NCBI GenBank assembly: GCA_017399915.1
Contig: JAFQAS010000040.1
Span: forward strand, 1-42,535
DNA length: 42,535 nt
Origin: Muribaculaceae bacterium
GTDB taxonomy: Bacteria > Bacteroidota > Bacteroidia > Bacteroidales > Muribaculaceae
Direction of reading: 5' to 3'
Shown here: positions 8,247 through 15,729 of the stretch, piece by piece
Layout of the letters: every line of letters begins with the position of its first letter
How positions within the stretch are numbered: the first letter of the stretch is position 1
Notes under the pieces: generated by a model
The model's input: only the letters and a program-made list of their open reading frames with translations
The model's database searches: none
Told to the model about the DNA's origin: nothing
Translations under genes and position numbers: made by a program

Positions 8247-9788
8247 TTATTTGATTAACGTTTTCTTGCCTTTTTGAATCACGATGCCGCGATAGTTATC
8301 ATTGACGGGTTGACCTTGTAGGTTATAGCGTGGGGCGTTTTCCTCAGTATCATCAACTTCTATGCCTTTTATGCCACTACCTTCACCATTATAAAACTTT
8401 CCATCGGTATATTCTAAAGACCAAAATTTGTTGTTAGCAACCACTATCTCCTCGGTGTAAAGAGAATTATTGTCGGGTTCGGTGGCATGCTTAAATACAA
8501 TTGTTGCTGAACCTGAAATATATTTGCTCAAATCGGGAAGATTGTTGACAAAATATGTTCCATTTTTAGTGTTTGTACTATTGAAAATTTGATTTTTATA
8601 GCATGCTATTGTTCTCAATTTGATATTTTTTGAAAGATTTAATTGAGAAATTAAGTTATTACTGCAATCTATATTAACCAATTTTGAATTATTCTCCACA
8701 TTCAATGCAGTTAATTGATTATTAGCGACATTGAGATTTGTTAATGCGGTGTTTTTTGACAAATCAATAGATTTCAAACTGTTGTTACTGCAATTCAATT
8801 CTTTAAGGTCGGTTAAAAATTCTATGCCTTGCAATGAAATGAGATTTTTGTTTGACACATCGAGCGAAGTCCATAGGTCAACTTTTCCGGCATATAAACC
8901 ATTAGGCAACAGCAGCACCTTGTTATAGATTGTTTTTGTGGCTGCCATTTTGGTCAATAGCGTGCCAAAATCATCATTAAAATATTCTGTATCATTATAA
9001 AAAACATGTTTAGTTATATATAATGCATTATCGTCGCCAAATAAATCTTTATTGTGAGTGATAGCTTTGTTGGTCGATGAATATTCGCCATTTACCACTC
9101 CCATATAATTTCCTCCATATGAGAATGTTTTAATGTTGCGAGAGTGAACGGCTCCGGCACCATTGTTATTCAATTTTAAGAAAGAGTTTTCAACTCTTAA
9201 CCAGCCGAGATCCCTTATAGATGCTTCAGATGAAGATGACGCATATGTGTAAGTTTCAACCATTGCTCCACCATTAATAATAACAGTTTCTGATCCTTCG
9301 TCGCCTATAATACATGTTGAATTTAAGGCATTTGCTTGCAAATAAATATTATCGATAATCAATTTTTTGCCATTCCCAATGGTAAGAGCATCCTCTTCTT
9401 CGCCCCAAAATCTAACTCTTTCACTATCTTGTGCAGTGATTGTGGTATTATTGTTTAATCTCACAGGTGAAGCATCTTTTGCTGCCAAATAGGCTCCTCC
9501 TATAAATACAATTGTTAATCCGTCAACATCGTCGTTCAAGATTGCACGATTGTAGCTGCCGGAGCGCTCAATCTTAATATTTTTAAGAGTGAGGGTTTTG
9601 GTGTTAGGGTCATATTTTACAAAATGTTCGCTACCGGCATTGTATGCTACAATATTACTACCTGTTACATTTGAGCAATTGTCGGAGGTAATACTTACGC
9701 CCCCAACTTTCAAACCATAGTTTGTCGCTCCCCAAAGTGTGGTCGAAACCAAAGCTAATGTCGCTAATAAGGTGTAAAATTTTCTCAT
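8247..9788 (-). CDS. Secreted leucine-rich-repeat protein with Bacteroidales C-terminal tail (paralogue of 12035-13795)
   Basis: 513 residues. Signal peptide 1-20 (ending TTLWG). Residues 21-260 form a beta-rich N-terminal module (YGLKVGGVSITSDNCSNVTG, LTLKNIKIERSGSYNRAIL) nearly repeated in the 586-residue protein at 12035-13795. Leucine-rich repeats follow at about 305-400 (LKELNCSNNSLKSIDLSKNTALTNLNVANNQL). The C-terminus, APRYNLQGQPVNDNYRGIVI and then QKGKKTLIK, is a tail common on exported proteins of this group and probably a sorting or anchoring signal. LRRs suggest protein binding at the cell surface; no ligand can be named. A hairpin upstream separates it from the gene at 9867-11147, but no promoter is seen, so it likely belongs to the operon starting at 13795. 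Confidence 0.8.
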   Translation of the reverse strand: MRKFYTLLATLALVSTTLWGATNYGLKVGGVSITSDNCSNVTGSNIVAYNAGSEHFVKYDPNTKTLTLKNIKIERSGSYNRAILNDDVDGLTIVFIGGAYLAAKDASPVRLNNNTTITAQDSERVRFWGEEEDALTIGNGKKLIIDNIYLQANALNSTCIIGDEGSETVIINGGAMVETYTYASSSSEASIRDLGWLRVENSFLKLNNNGAGAVHSRNIKTFSYGGNYMGVVNGEYSSTNKAITHNKDLFGDDNALYITKHVFYNDTEYFNDDFGTLLTKMAATKTIYNKVLLLPNGLYAGKVDLWTSLDVSNKNLISLQGIEFLTDLKELNCSNNSLKSIDLSKNTALTNLNVANNQLTALNVENNSKLVNIDCSNNLISQLNLSKNIKLRTIACYKNQIFNSTNTKNGTYFVNNLPDLSKYISGSATIVFKHATEPDNNSLYTEEIVVANNKFWSLEYTDGKFYNGEGSGIKGIEVDDTEENAPRYNLQGQPVNDNYRGIVIQKGKKTLIK

Positions 9789-9818
9789 AAATATCTATTT
9801 TATTGTTGTTAAAATCAA

Positions 9819-9851
9819 GGAGATTAGACTCAAATTTTAGAGCTAATCTCC
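9819..9851 (-). terminator. Intercistronic hairpin after gene 9867-11147
   Basis: Arms GGAGATTAG (9819-9827) and CTAATCTCC (9843-9851) form a 9-bp stem with a 15-nt loop, about 15 nt past the stop codon. The minus strand continues TTGATTTTAAC, a poor T-run, so it may be a partial terminator or attenuator. Confidence 0.45.
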
Positions 9852-9866
9852 ATGAATAATAATTAA

Positions 9867-11147
9867 TTATTTATAATTAACTTTTTGCTTTACGATTACT
9901 CCCATTGCTGCTTGAATGCGATATGAGTTTTCAGGCTTGCCTCCCGAATAGTTTTGTAATAAGCACCAACGATTAATAAAATAAGTTCCTTTTTCTTTGG
10001 TAATCACCGCAATGTCACAACTTCGATGAGTGATAGGGTAGGGCCATTCTTTTGATTGGAAATCTTTCCATCCACTTGTAATCAATACTTTTACGAATTT
10101 GTCGCCAAATTTATCTTTAGCGGCTCTTTCGGCACCGGCTTTTGTTGTTGCATCGACACTAACTGCCGTAGGCATATCGGCAACCGGAAAATCTTCGCTT
10201 GCCACATCATCGGCATACTCTTTTGTTTGCTCTTTAAGTTCTTTATATAAATCAACTACGGCTGTATAATCGGCGTTGTGTGGATTTTTTGGATGTTTAT
10301 CCATATGTTCCATAATCATATCAAGTTCACGCATCCATGTTACTGCTCCTTTTTTATTGCCGTTGTCAATAAATTCTTGAATTTGATTGATAGTTCCTAC
10401 TGCTGCAGAGCCTACGGTTTCGTATGCTGTACATTTGTCATATATTTCGCTTGCTTCACCGGTGGCTTTTGACCAACGTTGGAAACGATTATATTCAGTT
10501 TCATATAAGTTGATGGTTTCCCCTTTGCTATTCTTTGTTTTAAGGGAGTTTTGGTCACCACGCACTACCACTACTCGTCCCCAACGAAATGCTTCATGGA
10601 TGATATTGGCTCTCACATAGTAGCGATATGTTGCAGGATTGTTTGGGTCAAGCATAAATGCCGATAGATAGGCTGTCATAGGATATTCAACAATGGGAAC
10701 ATATACATTTCCTCGACTTGATTTATATCCCACAAATTCAGGAAGTGCATATCCGTCTCTTCGTGTTACAAAGCTATAATCGGCACAAGTTAATGCTCCG
10801 CAAAAATCAGAATACCCTTTTTTTACAACATTAGCTTTTGTGTCATAAAAATATGTGTTATCACCCTCTCCATAGGGTTGATATGGGAATAATTCGGGGT
10901 TGAGATCGGCAAGAGTTTTGGGATGTGCTGCATTTGTCGTTGATTCAATAGTTCCTCCTGTGGATTCTTCAACAACGCTATTTACAGTTTCTTTTGCACT
11001 TGATTTAATCTCCTTTTCTACTTTTTCTTTTGCTTTTTTTCCTAACCCTTTAGCTATTTTGCTAAATTGAGCATTTGCGCAGATAGGGTTAACGAATACC
11101 ATGGCAATAGCCAAAAACAAACATGTGATAAATCTGTTCTTTTTCAT
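9867..11147 (-). CDS. Secreted protein of unknown function
   Basis: 426 residues. Signal peptide 1-26 (ending ICANA) is followed by a Lys/Glu-rich amphipathic helix (FSKIAKGLGKKAKEKVEKEI), then a mixed domain beginning LADLNPELFPYQPYGEGDNTYFYD. The C-terminal third contains an all-beta region (DIAVITKEKGTYFINRWCLLQ). The initial helix followed by a folded body resembles periplasmic proteins of Bacteroidales that I cannot name. It lies 22 nt downstream of the paralogous lipoprotein gene at 11170-11967 and is co-transcribed with it. Confidence 0.7.
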   Translation of the reverse strand: MKKNRFITCLFLAIAMVFVNPICANAQFSKIAKGLGKKAKEKVEKEIKSSAKETVNSVVEESTGGTIESTTNAAHPKTLADLNPELFPYQPYGEGDNTYFYDTKANVVKKGYSDFCGALTCADYSFVTRRDGYALPEFVGYKSSRGNVYVPIVEYPMTAYLSAFMLDPNNPATYRYYVRANIIHEAFRWGRVVVVRGDQNSLKTKNSKGETINLYETEYNRFQRWSKATGEASEIYDKCTAYETVGSAAVGTINQIQEFIDNGNKKGAVTWMRELDMIMEHMDKHPKNPHNADYTAVVDLYKELKEQTKEYADDVASEDFPVADMPTAVSVDATTKAGAERAAKDKFGDKFVKVLITSGWKDFQSKEWPYPITHRSCDIAVITKEKGTYFINRWCLLQNYSGGKPENSYRIQAAMGVIVKQKVNYK

Positions 11148-11169
11148 CGTTAATATATTTTATATGTTA

Positions 11170-11967
11170 CTATTTTAATCCTTTCCAATCACCTATAATA
11201 TCCTGACAATGAGTATATGTTGACGGGCAATTATAAACTTTGTAAAGATTAGAGCCGTTTGCTTGAAATATTTCAACTTGTCGTTGCGCATATTCATAAA
11301 TATCGGTATCCCAACCTTTACAAAGGATATATACAAAAGTGTCGGTTCCACCTGTCACTTTTTGCGGTTTATTTGCCGAAGCACACATCTCAACAGTATA
11401 TGGTTCATAAGGGGTGTATGCATTTTGTGGGGTAGCATCTTTGAGTAGGGCAGCGGCCATATATCGTTGGACATACGAATCATCGGCACCCGATTCTTCA
11501 CGAGGAGTAATACGGTCTTTCAATATTCGCAATATACCATCAACGGTTGATTGACTATTACATAATAGTTTAAAACATTCTTCGCCGGTTGCGGCATCAC
11601 GCGCATATATTTCTATGGCCATGGGAATCATCGCAGCCGTGCCTTGAATTGATTTACCCAATAATCCGTTATATACATCCTTAAACTCAGCATATCCCGA
11701 AGGTATGTTTGTGAAAGTAACCCATGCAGTGGGAGTATCTCTACGTCCTGCCACCACTTCATCTGTTATTTCACCATTAACAGTATAAAAATGAGAGCCA
11801 TACGAGATTGCATTTCCTTCAATCACCGGTTCGTAATGGGTTTCATTGACGAGAGAAGCCCATTTATCCTTTTTAGAGTCACTCAAGTGATCTTCACAAC
11901 TTGATATGAAGCAAATGCCAACAATGCATAGCAACAAGTAAGATGTATTTAAAAATACTTTTCTCAT
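11170..11967 (-). CDS. Lipoprotein, paralogue of the one at 3887-4684
   Basis: 265 residues. Lipobox ISSC gives Cys24 (EDHLSDSKKD follows). It aligns over its whole length with the lipoprotein at 3887-4684: shared blocks WxxLVNExxYExxxEGNxxxYG, VYNGLLGKS, AAMIPMAxEIYARDxATGE, DSYVQRYxxAALLxxATPQNAY and the Cys-containing C-terminus CPSTYxxCQ. It lies between the large LRR gene (67 nt upstream) and the 426-residue secreted protein (22 nt downstream). Whatever its role, two copies have been kept in one cluster, one inside the AraC-box operon and one with an ordinary promoter. Confidence 0.75.
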   Translation of the reverse strand: MRKVFLNTSYLLLCIVGICFISSCEDHLSDSKKDKWASLVNETHYEPVIEGNAISYGSHFYTVNGEITDEVVAGRRDTPTAWVTFTNIPSGYAEFKDVYNGLLGKSIQGTAAMIPMAIEIYARDAATGEECFKLLCNSQSTVDGILRILKDRITPREESGADDSYVQRYMAAALLKDATPQNAYTPYEPYTVEMCASANKPQKVTGGTDTFVYILCKGWDTDIYEYAQRQVEIFQANGSNLYKVYNCPSTYTHCQDIIGDWKGLK

Positions 11968-12034
11968 ATTCTTTTATTTTTATATTCCTTTCAATTCAAA
12001 ATCTCCTTTAATTATAGAGAAGGGAGCATTTTTA

Positions 12035-13795
12035 TTATTTTACTAATATTTTCTTCCCTTTTTGAATCACTATGCCGCGATAATTATCATCGACCGGTTG
12101 ACCATTGAGGTTGTAGCGAGGAGCATTGTCGTCGATAGGGTCAACTTCAACACCTTCAACACCGGCTTCACCAAGATAAATATTTCCGTTGGTGTGTTTC
12201 AATGTCCAATTCTTACCCATAACAGTAATGGCTTGCTCTTGTGACATTGAGTTTTTCTCGGTATCGGACGATGACTTGAACACAAGTTCAGCATTATTAC
12301 TTGCTGATGGTGTGGGCAATTTATCCACAAACTGCTGTACATTCGCGCCATTTATTGCATTGTCGGAACAATTTAAATATTTAAAATTAGCACCACTATA
12401 TGCGTCGAATTTAAGACCTGTTAAATTGTTATTTGAACAATTCAATCTCGCTATGTTACCTACACTAATCTCAGTGAGTTTATTATTTTGACAATTAACT
12501 TCTTTCATATAATCAGCGTATGAAAGATCAAGGGTATTAAGTTTATTATCATTTATATCTAAGTATTTCAACATCCAATTTGCGCCTAGGTTAATCCCTG
12601 TCAATAAATTATTATTTACATAAAGATATTCTAAACTACTATTGTTTATAATATCTAACGACTCAAGTTTATTATTTCGGAGAGCTAAAGTATTTAACTC
12701 CTTGTTTTTAGACAAATCAATTGTTGAAAGAGAATTATTAGATAAATTTAATGTCGAAAGGTTTACATTTTTAGTTAAATCAACACTAGTCAGTTGATTG
12801 TCGTTGCAAATCAATGTTTGCAGATTGTAAAAATGTTCAATTCCTTTTAGATTTGCAATTGATTTCCCTGCCAAATCCATTTTTCTCCATTCTTTAATAT
12901 AGCCTGTATAGGCTCCGACCGGATAGGTATAATAGTTATATGGAAGTCCTTCAACAATGCCCGAACTTGGATTTTTTGCAAATTCATAAAGAGCCTGCCT
13001 GAAGTTGGCGTCAGGAAATACTGTTTCATCAGTTCTACAAACACCTACCGCTATTTGCGTTTGAAATGCACCAAATCTTTTTTTCTCGGCATTATAAACA
13101 GCTCCCATTACTATCGGGTAAGCACCTTCATGGGTAAATGAGCCAAGTTTTTCAATAGCGTAAGCATAACCAACTACATTAAAATAAGAGTCAGAGACCG
13201 TGAGAGAGGCAAAATCATATACTCCATTGTGGTTTTCGCTTTGGGCAAAAGCTATTACACAAGAATTATTCCTAACAATAAGGTTCTCTTTTCCGGTAGC
13301 ACCTTCAATGGCATTGGAATTGCTGGTAGAAACAGAACAATCATATACATTATCAAAAATCAAGGTCTTGCCATTTCCAACGGTAATACCATCTTCATCT
13401 CCACCATGCACATCAAGTTCACCACCTTCGGGGACAGTGATTGTGGTATTATTATTTAATCTCACGGGTGAAGAATCTTCGGCTGAGAGTTCATTTTTCC
13501 CAAGAAACACAATTTTCAATCCATCTACATCTTCATTCAAGATGGCACGGTTGTAACTACCGGTGCGTTCAATCAGGATATTCTTGAAAGTAAGAGTTTT
13601 TGTCGCCGGATCATACTTTATATAGTATTCATCGTCGGTAGCACTTGAATGTTTCTCAATATGTTCGCCCGTAATATTTGAGCAATTATCGGAAGTAACA
13701 TCAACACCACCCACGGTCAAACCATAGTCGGTGGCACCAAACGCGCTGACAGCAGTCAACGTGAAAATTGCAAAAAATGAGTAAAGTTTTTTCAT
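12035..13795 (-). CDS. Secreted leucine-rich-repeat protein, first gene of a TGCA-box operon
   Basis: 586 residues. Signal peptide 1-20 (ending VSAFG), then the same N-terminal beta module as the 513-residue protein (YGLTVGGVDVTSDNCSNITG, LTFKNILIERTGSYNRAIL). The LRR array is longer here, about residues 310-500, with repeats such as LQTLICNDNQLTSVDLTKNV and LEYLYVNNNLLTGINLG. The tail APRYNLNGQPVDDNYRGIVI then QKGKKILVK is nearly identical to its paralogue. I infer a surface LRR protein. Its promoter carries the activator box at 13853-13866. The genes downstream as far as 8247 have short spacers and no promoters, so they may be one operon with internal attenuating hairpins. Confidence 0.8.
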   Translation of the reverse strand: MKKLYSFFAIFTLTAVSAFGATDYGLTVGGVDVTSDNCSNITGEHIEKHSSATDDEYYIKYDPATKTLTFKNILIERTGSYNRAILNEDVDGLKIVFLGKNELSAEDSSPVRLNNNTTITVPEGGELDVHGGDEDGITVGNGKTLIFDNVYDCSVSTSNSNAIEGATGKENLIVRNNSCVIAFAQSENHNGVYDFASLTVSDSYFNVVGYAYAIEKLGSFTHEGAYPIVMGAVYNAEKKRFGAFQTQIAVGVCRTDETVFPDANFRQALYEFAKNPSSGIVEGLPYNYYTYPVGAYTGYIKEWRKMDLAGKSIANLKGIEHFYNLQTLICNDNQLTSVDLTKNVNLSTLNLSNNSLSTIDLSKNKELNTLALRNNKLESLDIINNSSLEYLYVNNNLLTGINLGANWMLKYLDINDNKLNTLDLSYADYMKEVNCQNNKLTEISVGNIARLNCSNNNLTGLKFDAYSGANFKYLNCSDNAINGANVQQFVDKLPTPSASNNAELVFKSSSDTEKNSMSQEQAITVMGKNWTLKHTNGNIYLGEAGVEGVEVDPIDDNAPRYNLNGQPVDDNYRGIVIQKGKKILVK

Positions 13796-13821
13796 AAATA
13801 TTTGTTTTTAATATTATTTGG

Positions 13822-13898
13822 TAAAATTAGATATTAGGAATCAAAAAGGCCATGCACAATCGTGCATGGCCTTTGCATTATCGTGCAAATTGCACAAT
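13822..13898 (-). promoter_or_regulatory. Promoter with tandem TGCA boxes, for the LRR operon
   Basis: A weak -7 element (minus TAATTTTA, complement of 13822-13829) is followed, 23 nt upstream, by TGCACAATCGTGCA (13853-13866). A second full box TGCATTATCGTGCA lies at 13874-13887, and a half-site TGCACAAT at 13891-13898. The weak -7 and missing -33 fit an activator-dependent promoter. Confidence 0.65.
13845..13874 (-). terminator. Terminator hairpin whose apex is the TGCA box
   Basis: AAAGGCCATGCA (13845-13856) and TGCATGGCCTTT (13863-13874) pair perfectly around the loop CAATCG. On the minus strand the stem ends in CCTTTTTGA. This can terminate the transcript of the lipoprotein gene ending at 13928, while the same DNA is the putative operator of the next promoter. 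Confidence 0.7.
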
Positions 13899-13927
13899 AA
13901 GAGACGTTTTTGGAGCAAAAAATATTA

Positions 13928-14464
13928 TTATTTCTTCATTGATTTGATGATAGGTTCGAGGTATGCATTATATACCGATGCACTATCAGTAGGGAATGTA
14001 AATTGAGCATTGAGGCATTTTGTACCACCTTGATGAACCAAGAAGCAGATTTTTTCAACGCCTTCGCAGTTAGAGCGAACAATTACTACATTGTCTTTCA
14101 CTTCTGAAGATGTAACAGTTTCTTGAAGCGCTCTCAACATTGCTTCATAGTTGGTTTTAGATTCTTCCAATTGGCTTTCAGTGGGACCATCTTCGTTGAA
14201 AGTAACAGCCAATTTACAGCTACCATCTTCGTTGTCGATATTTACATTTTTCACACCTTCTGACATTTCAAAGCCAACGTGCATTTTGTCGGGATAGATA
14301 AACGACATGCCATTGTTTTCATACTTAGCAAAACCTGCAGGGATTTCAGTTGCAGCAGATCCTTCAGCTCCTTCTTGAGCTTTTTCGTTACTTGCAGTGC
14401 TACTGCTACATGCTGTAAAAATCATTGCTACGGCAGCAAATGCCATCAAAATTGTTTTTTTCAT
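13928..14464 (-). CDS. Lipoprotein, third gene of the small AraC operon
   Basis: 178 residues. Lipobox FTAC gives Cys19, followed by a Ser/Ala/Glu-rich linker (SSSTASNEKAQEGAEGSAAT). The mature domain starts GFAKYENNGMSFIYPDKMHVGF and ends VYNAYLEPIIKSMKK. This strand-helix pattern resembles small periplasmic alpha/beta folds (PsbP/DcrB-like shape), but that is only an impression. It begins 14 nt after the YARHG gene's stop and is probably co-transcribed with it and the small AraC gene. Confidence 0.7.
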   Translation of the reverse strand: MKKTILMAFAAVAMIFTACSSSTASNEKAQEGAEGSAATEIPAGFAKYENNGMSFIYPDKMHVGFEMSEGVKNVNIDNEDGSCKLAVTFNEDGPTESQLEESKTNYEAMLRALQETVTSSEVKDNVVIVRSNCEGVEKICFLVHQGGTKCLNAQFTFPTDSASVYNAYLEPIIKSMKK

Positions 14465-14478
14465 CGTTTATAAGTTTA

Positions 14479-15216
14479 TTAATAGTTAGTACCAAACATA
14501 AAGTCTTCGATTGAATATTCGGGCATATATTGACCCAGGTTCTTGCGCAAGTCATCGGGCATAGCCTCCTCAGCCATGATGAGTGCAAGATTAGTTTTCT
14601 CGATAATGCTTAGTTTTATCTTTTTATTATCGTTATTAGGCTTATACCATTCCATCGACGAGAACAATGCTTGCATATCTTCCGACTCAAAACGGTGGCC
14701 ATGTCGGGCATATATCATATTACGCATTATTCTTAATTCGGACTTTGGAAATCGGCTCAAATAGGGGCGATTGAGCAAACTTGTAGTAACCGAACACACA
14801 CGATTGCCCACGAGTGACGGATAGGCCGACAGGCAATAATCAACATCATCGGGGGTTAACAAAAGTACCCATTCCAACGTTTTATTTTTATTCAACACCT
14901 CAAGGAAATACATTCCGTCTTTACGGATATATTTCACAGTGCAGCCAAATGTTACATTAAATGGAGCGTCTTCGGCTTGATAACTGGGTTGAAGTGTGTA
15001 TTCATTTTTTGATTTATGTTTTAATGTCAATTCACGCCAATCGCCGTTGTAATCAACACCAGTAAAATAAACGATTTTGCCCATACGAATCTCCTGGCAA
15101 GTGTAAAGACATTCTCCATCAAAGAATTTATCGCCAACCGCAATCCTTTGTCCATACACGCAATTACATAGAATAATCGCTAAAAACAATATCAATATTT
15201 TGCCTTGCGATTTCAT
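14479..15216 (-). CDS. Secreted YARHG-domain protein
   Basis: 245 residues from the chosen ATG at 15216, the first residue of a clear signal peptide (MKSQGKILILFLAIILCNCVYG). The open frame extends back to 15387, but that would overlap the AraC gene. Near residues 175-200 it reads LRIMRNMIYARHGHRFESED, followed by AxFSSMEWYKPN. This is the YARHG domain, an extracellular domain of unknown function named after that motif, with the usual F..M.WYKP end. It starts 13 nt after the small AraC gene ends. The pairing suggests an envelope function controlled by that regulator. Confidence 0.8.
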   Translation of the reverse strand: MKSQGKILILFLAIILCNCVYGQRIAVGDKFFDGECLYTCQEIRMGKIVYFTGVDYNGDWRELTLKHKSKNEYTLQPSYQAEDAPFNVTFGCTVKYIRKDGMYFLEVLNKNKTLEWVLLLTPDDVDYCLSAYPSLVGNRVCSVTTSLLNRPYLSRFPKSELRIMRNMIYARHGHRFESEDMQALFSSMEWYKPNNDNKKIKLSIIEKTNLALIMAEEAMPDDLRKNLGQYMPEYSIEDFMFGTNY

Positions 15217-15229
15217 GGTGAATAAGTTT

Positions 15230-15595
15230 TTAATTATTGACAGCATTTCCGCCCCGATATTGCGAAGGCGACATGCCATGAAAACGACGAAATGCGCGAG
15301 AAAAACTTGTAGCATCTTCAAATCCGCATCTGAAAGCCACTTCCGATATTGCCATATCGGTGTTGTCACGCAATAAATTACATGCATGAGTAAGGCGTAT
15401 TTTCATAGCATATTGTTGGGTTGTCATTCCGGTAATTGCCTTTACTCGGCGAGTCAACTGCCCACGAGTGATATACATCTCCGAAGCAATCGATTCTAAC
15501 GACATTCTACCCAAAGCCATCTCTGCTTTTATGTGAGAGGATAATCGTTCGAGGAAATTTTCGTTTTGTTTGTTATTTTCTTTCTTCTTTTCCAT
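15230..15595 (-). CDS. Stand-alone AraC-type DNA-binding protein
   Basis: 121 residues, essentially only the double helix-turn-helix of AraC/XylS proteins with a charged N-terminal tail (MEKKKENNKQNENF). HTH1 is SLESIASEMYITRGQLTRRV; HTH2 is AISEVAFRCGFEDATSFSRAF, ending SPSQYR. It has no sensor or dimerisation domain. By hand count it shares about 63 of 105 aligned positions with the DNA-binding end of the TPR regulator at 15730-17364, and the second recognition helix is identical (DATSFSRAFRR). So both should read the same DNA. It could relay, boost or compete with the membrane regulator. It heads an operon with the YARHG and lipoprotein genes and carries the box in its own promoter. Confidence 0.85.
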   Translation of the reverse strand: MEKKKENNKQNENFLERLSSHIKAEMALGRMSLESIASEMYITRGQLTRRVKAITGMTTQQYAMKIRLTHACNLLRDNTDMAISEVAFRCGFEDATSFSRAFRRFHGMSPSQYRGGNAVNN

Positions 15596-15625
15596 TGATT
15601 TTTTTTGCCATAATATTTAGCGATG

Positions 15626-15698
15626 TAAAGGTATATATAACAATAATGCCAAGACCTTGCACAATCGTGCAAGGTCTTGGCATTATGATGCAAAATCG
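15626..15698 (-). promoter_or_regulatory. Promoter with TGCA box, for the small AraC operon
   Basis: The -7 element (minus TACCTTTA) is the complement of 15626-15633. The box TGCACAATCGTGCA is at 15658-15671, 24 nt away. A partial copy, TGCAAAATCG, is at 15689-15698, starting 31 nt beyond the first. The leader would be about 24 nt. Confidence 0.65.
15643..15686 (-). terminator. Long terminator hairpin with the TGCA box at its apex
   Basis: A perfect 19-bp stem (15643-15661 with 15668-15686) closes on the loop CAATCG. The minus strand then continues TTGTTATATATACC. It follows the TPR-AraC gene by about 45 nt. Its outer arms (CCAAGACC/GGTCTTGG) differ from those at 13845-13874, but the inner 14 bases are identical. 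Confidence 0.65.
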
Positions 15699-15729
15699 CT
15701 ATAAATGGACATTTTATGCGTTTTTTTCG

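Noticed and set aside
12002..12024. Possible hairpin in the 67-bp spacer between LRR gene and lipoprotein gene
   Set aside because: CTCCTTT and AAGGGAG pair only imperfectly, too weak to list as a terminator.
12321..12329. Perfect DnaA box TTATCCACA
   Set aside because: A single copy inside the coding region of the LRR gene, with no cluster or AT-rich unwinding element nearby, so not evidence of oriC here.
15217..15387. N-terminal extension of the YARHG gene
   Set aside because: It overlaps the small AraC gene and would bury the signal peptide; the ATG at 15216 is preferred.
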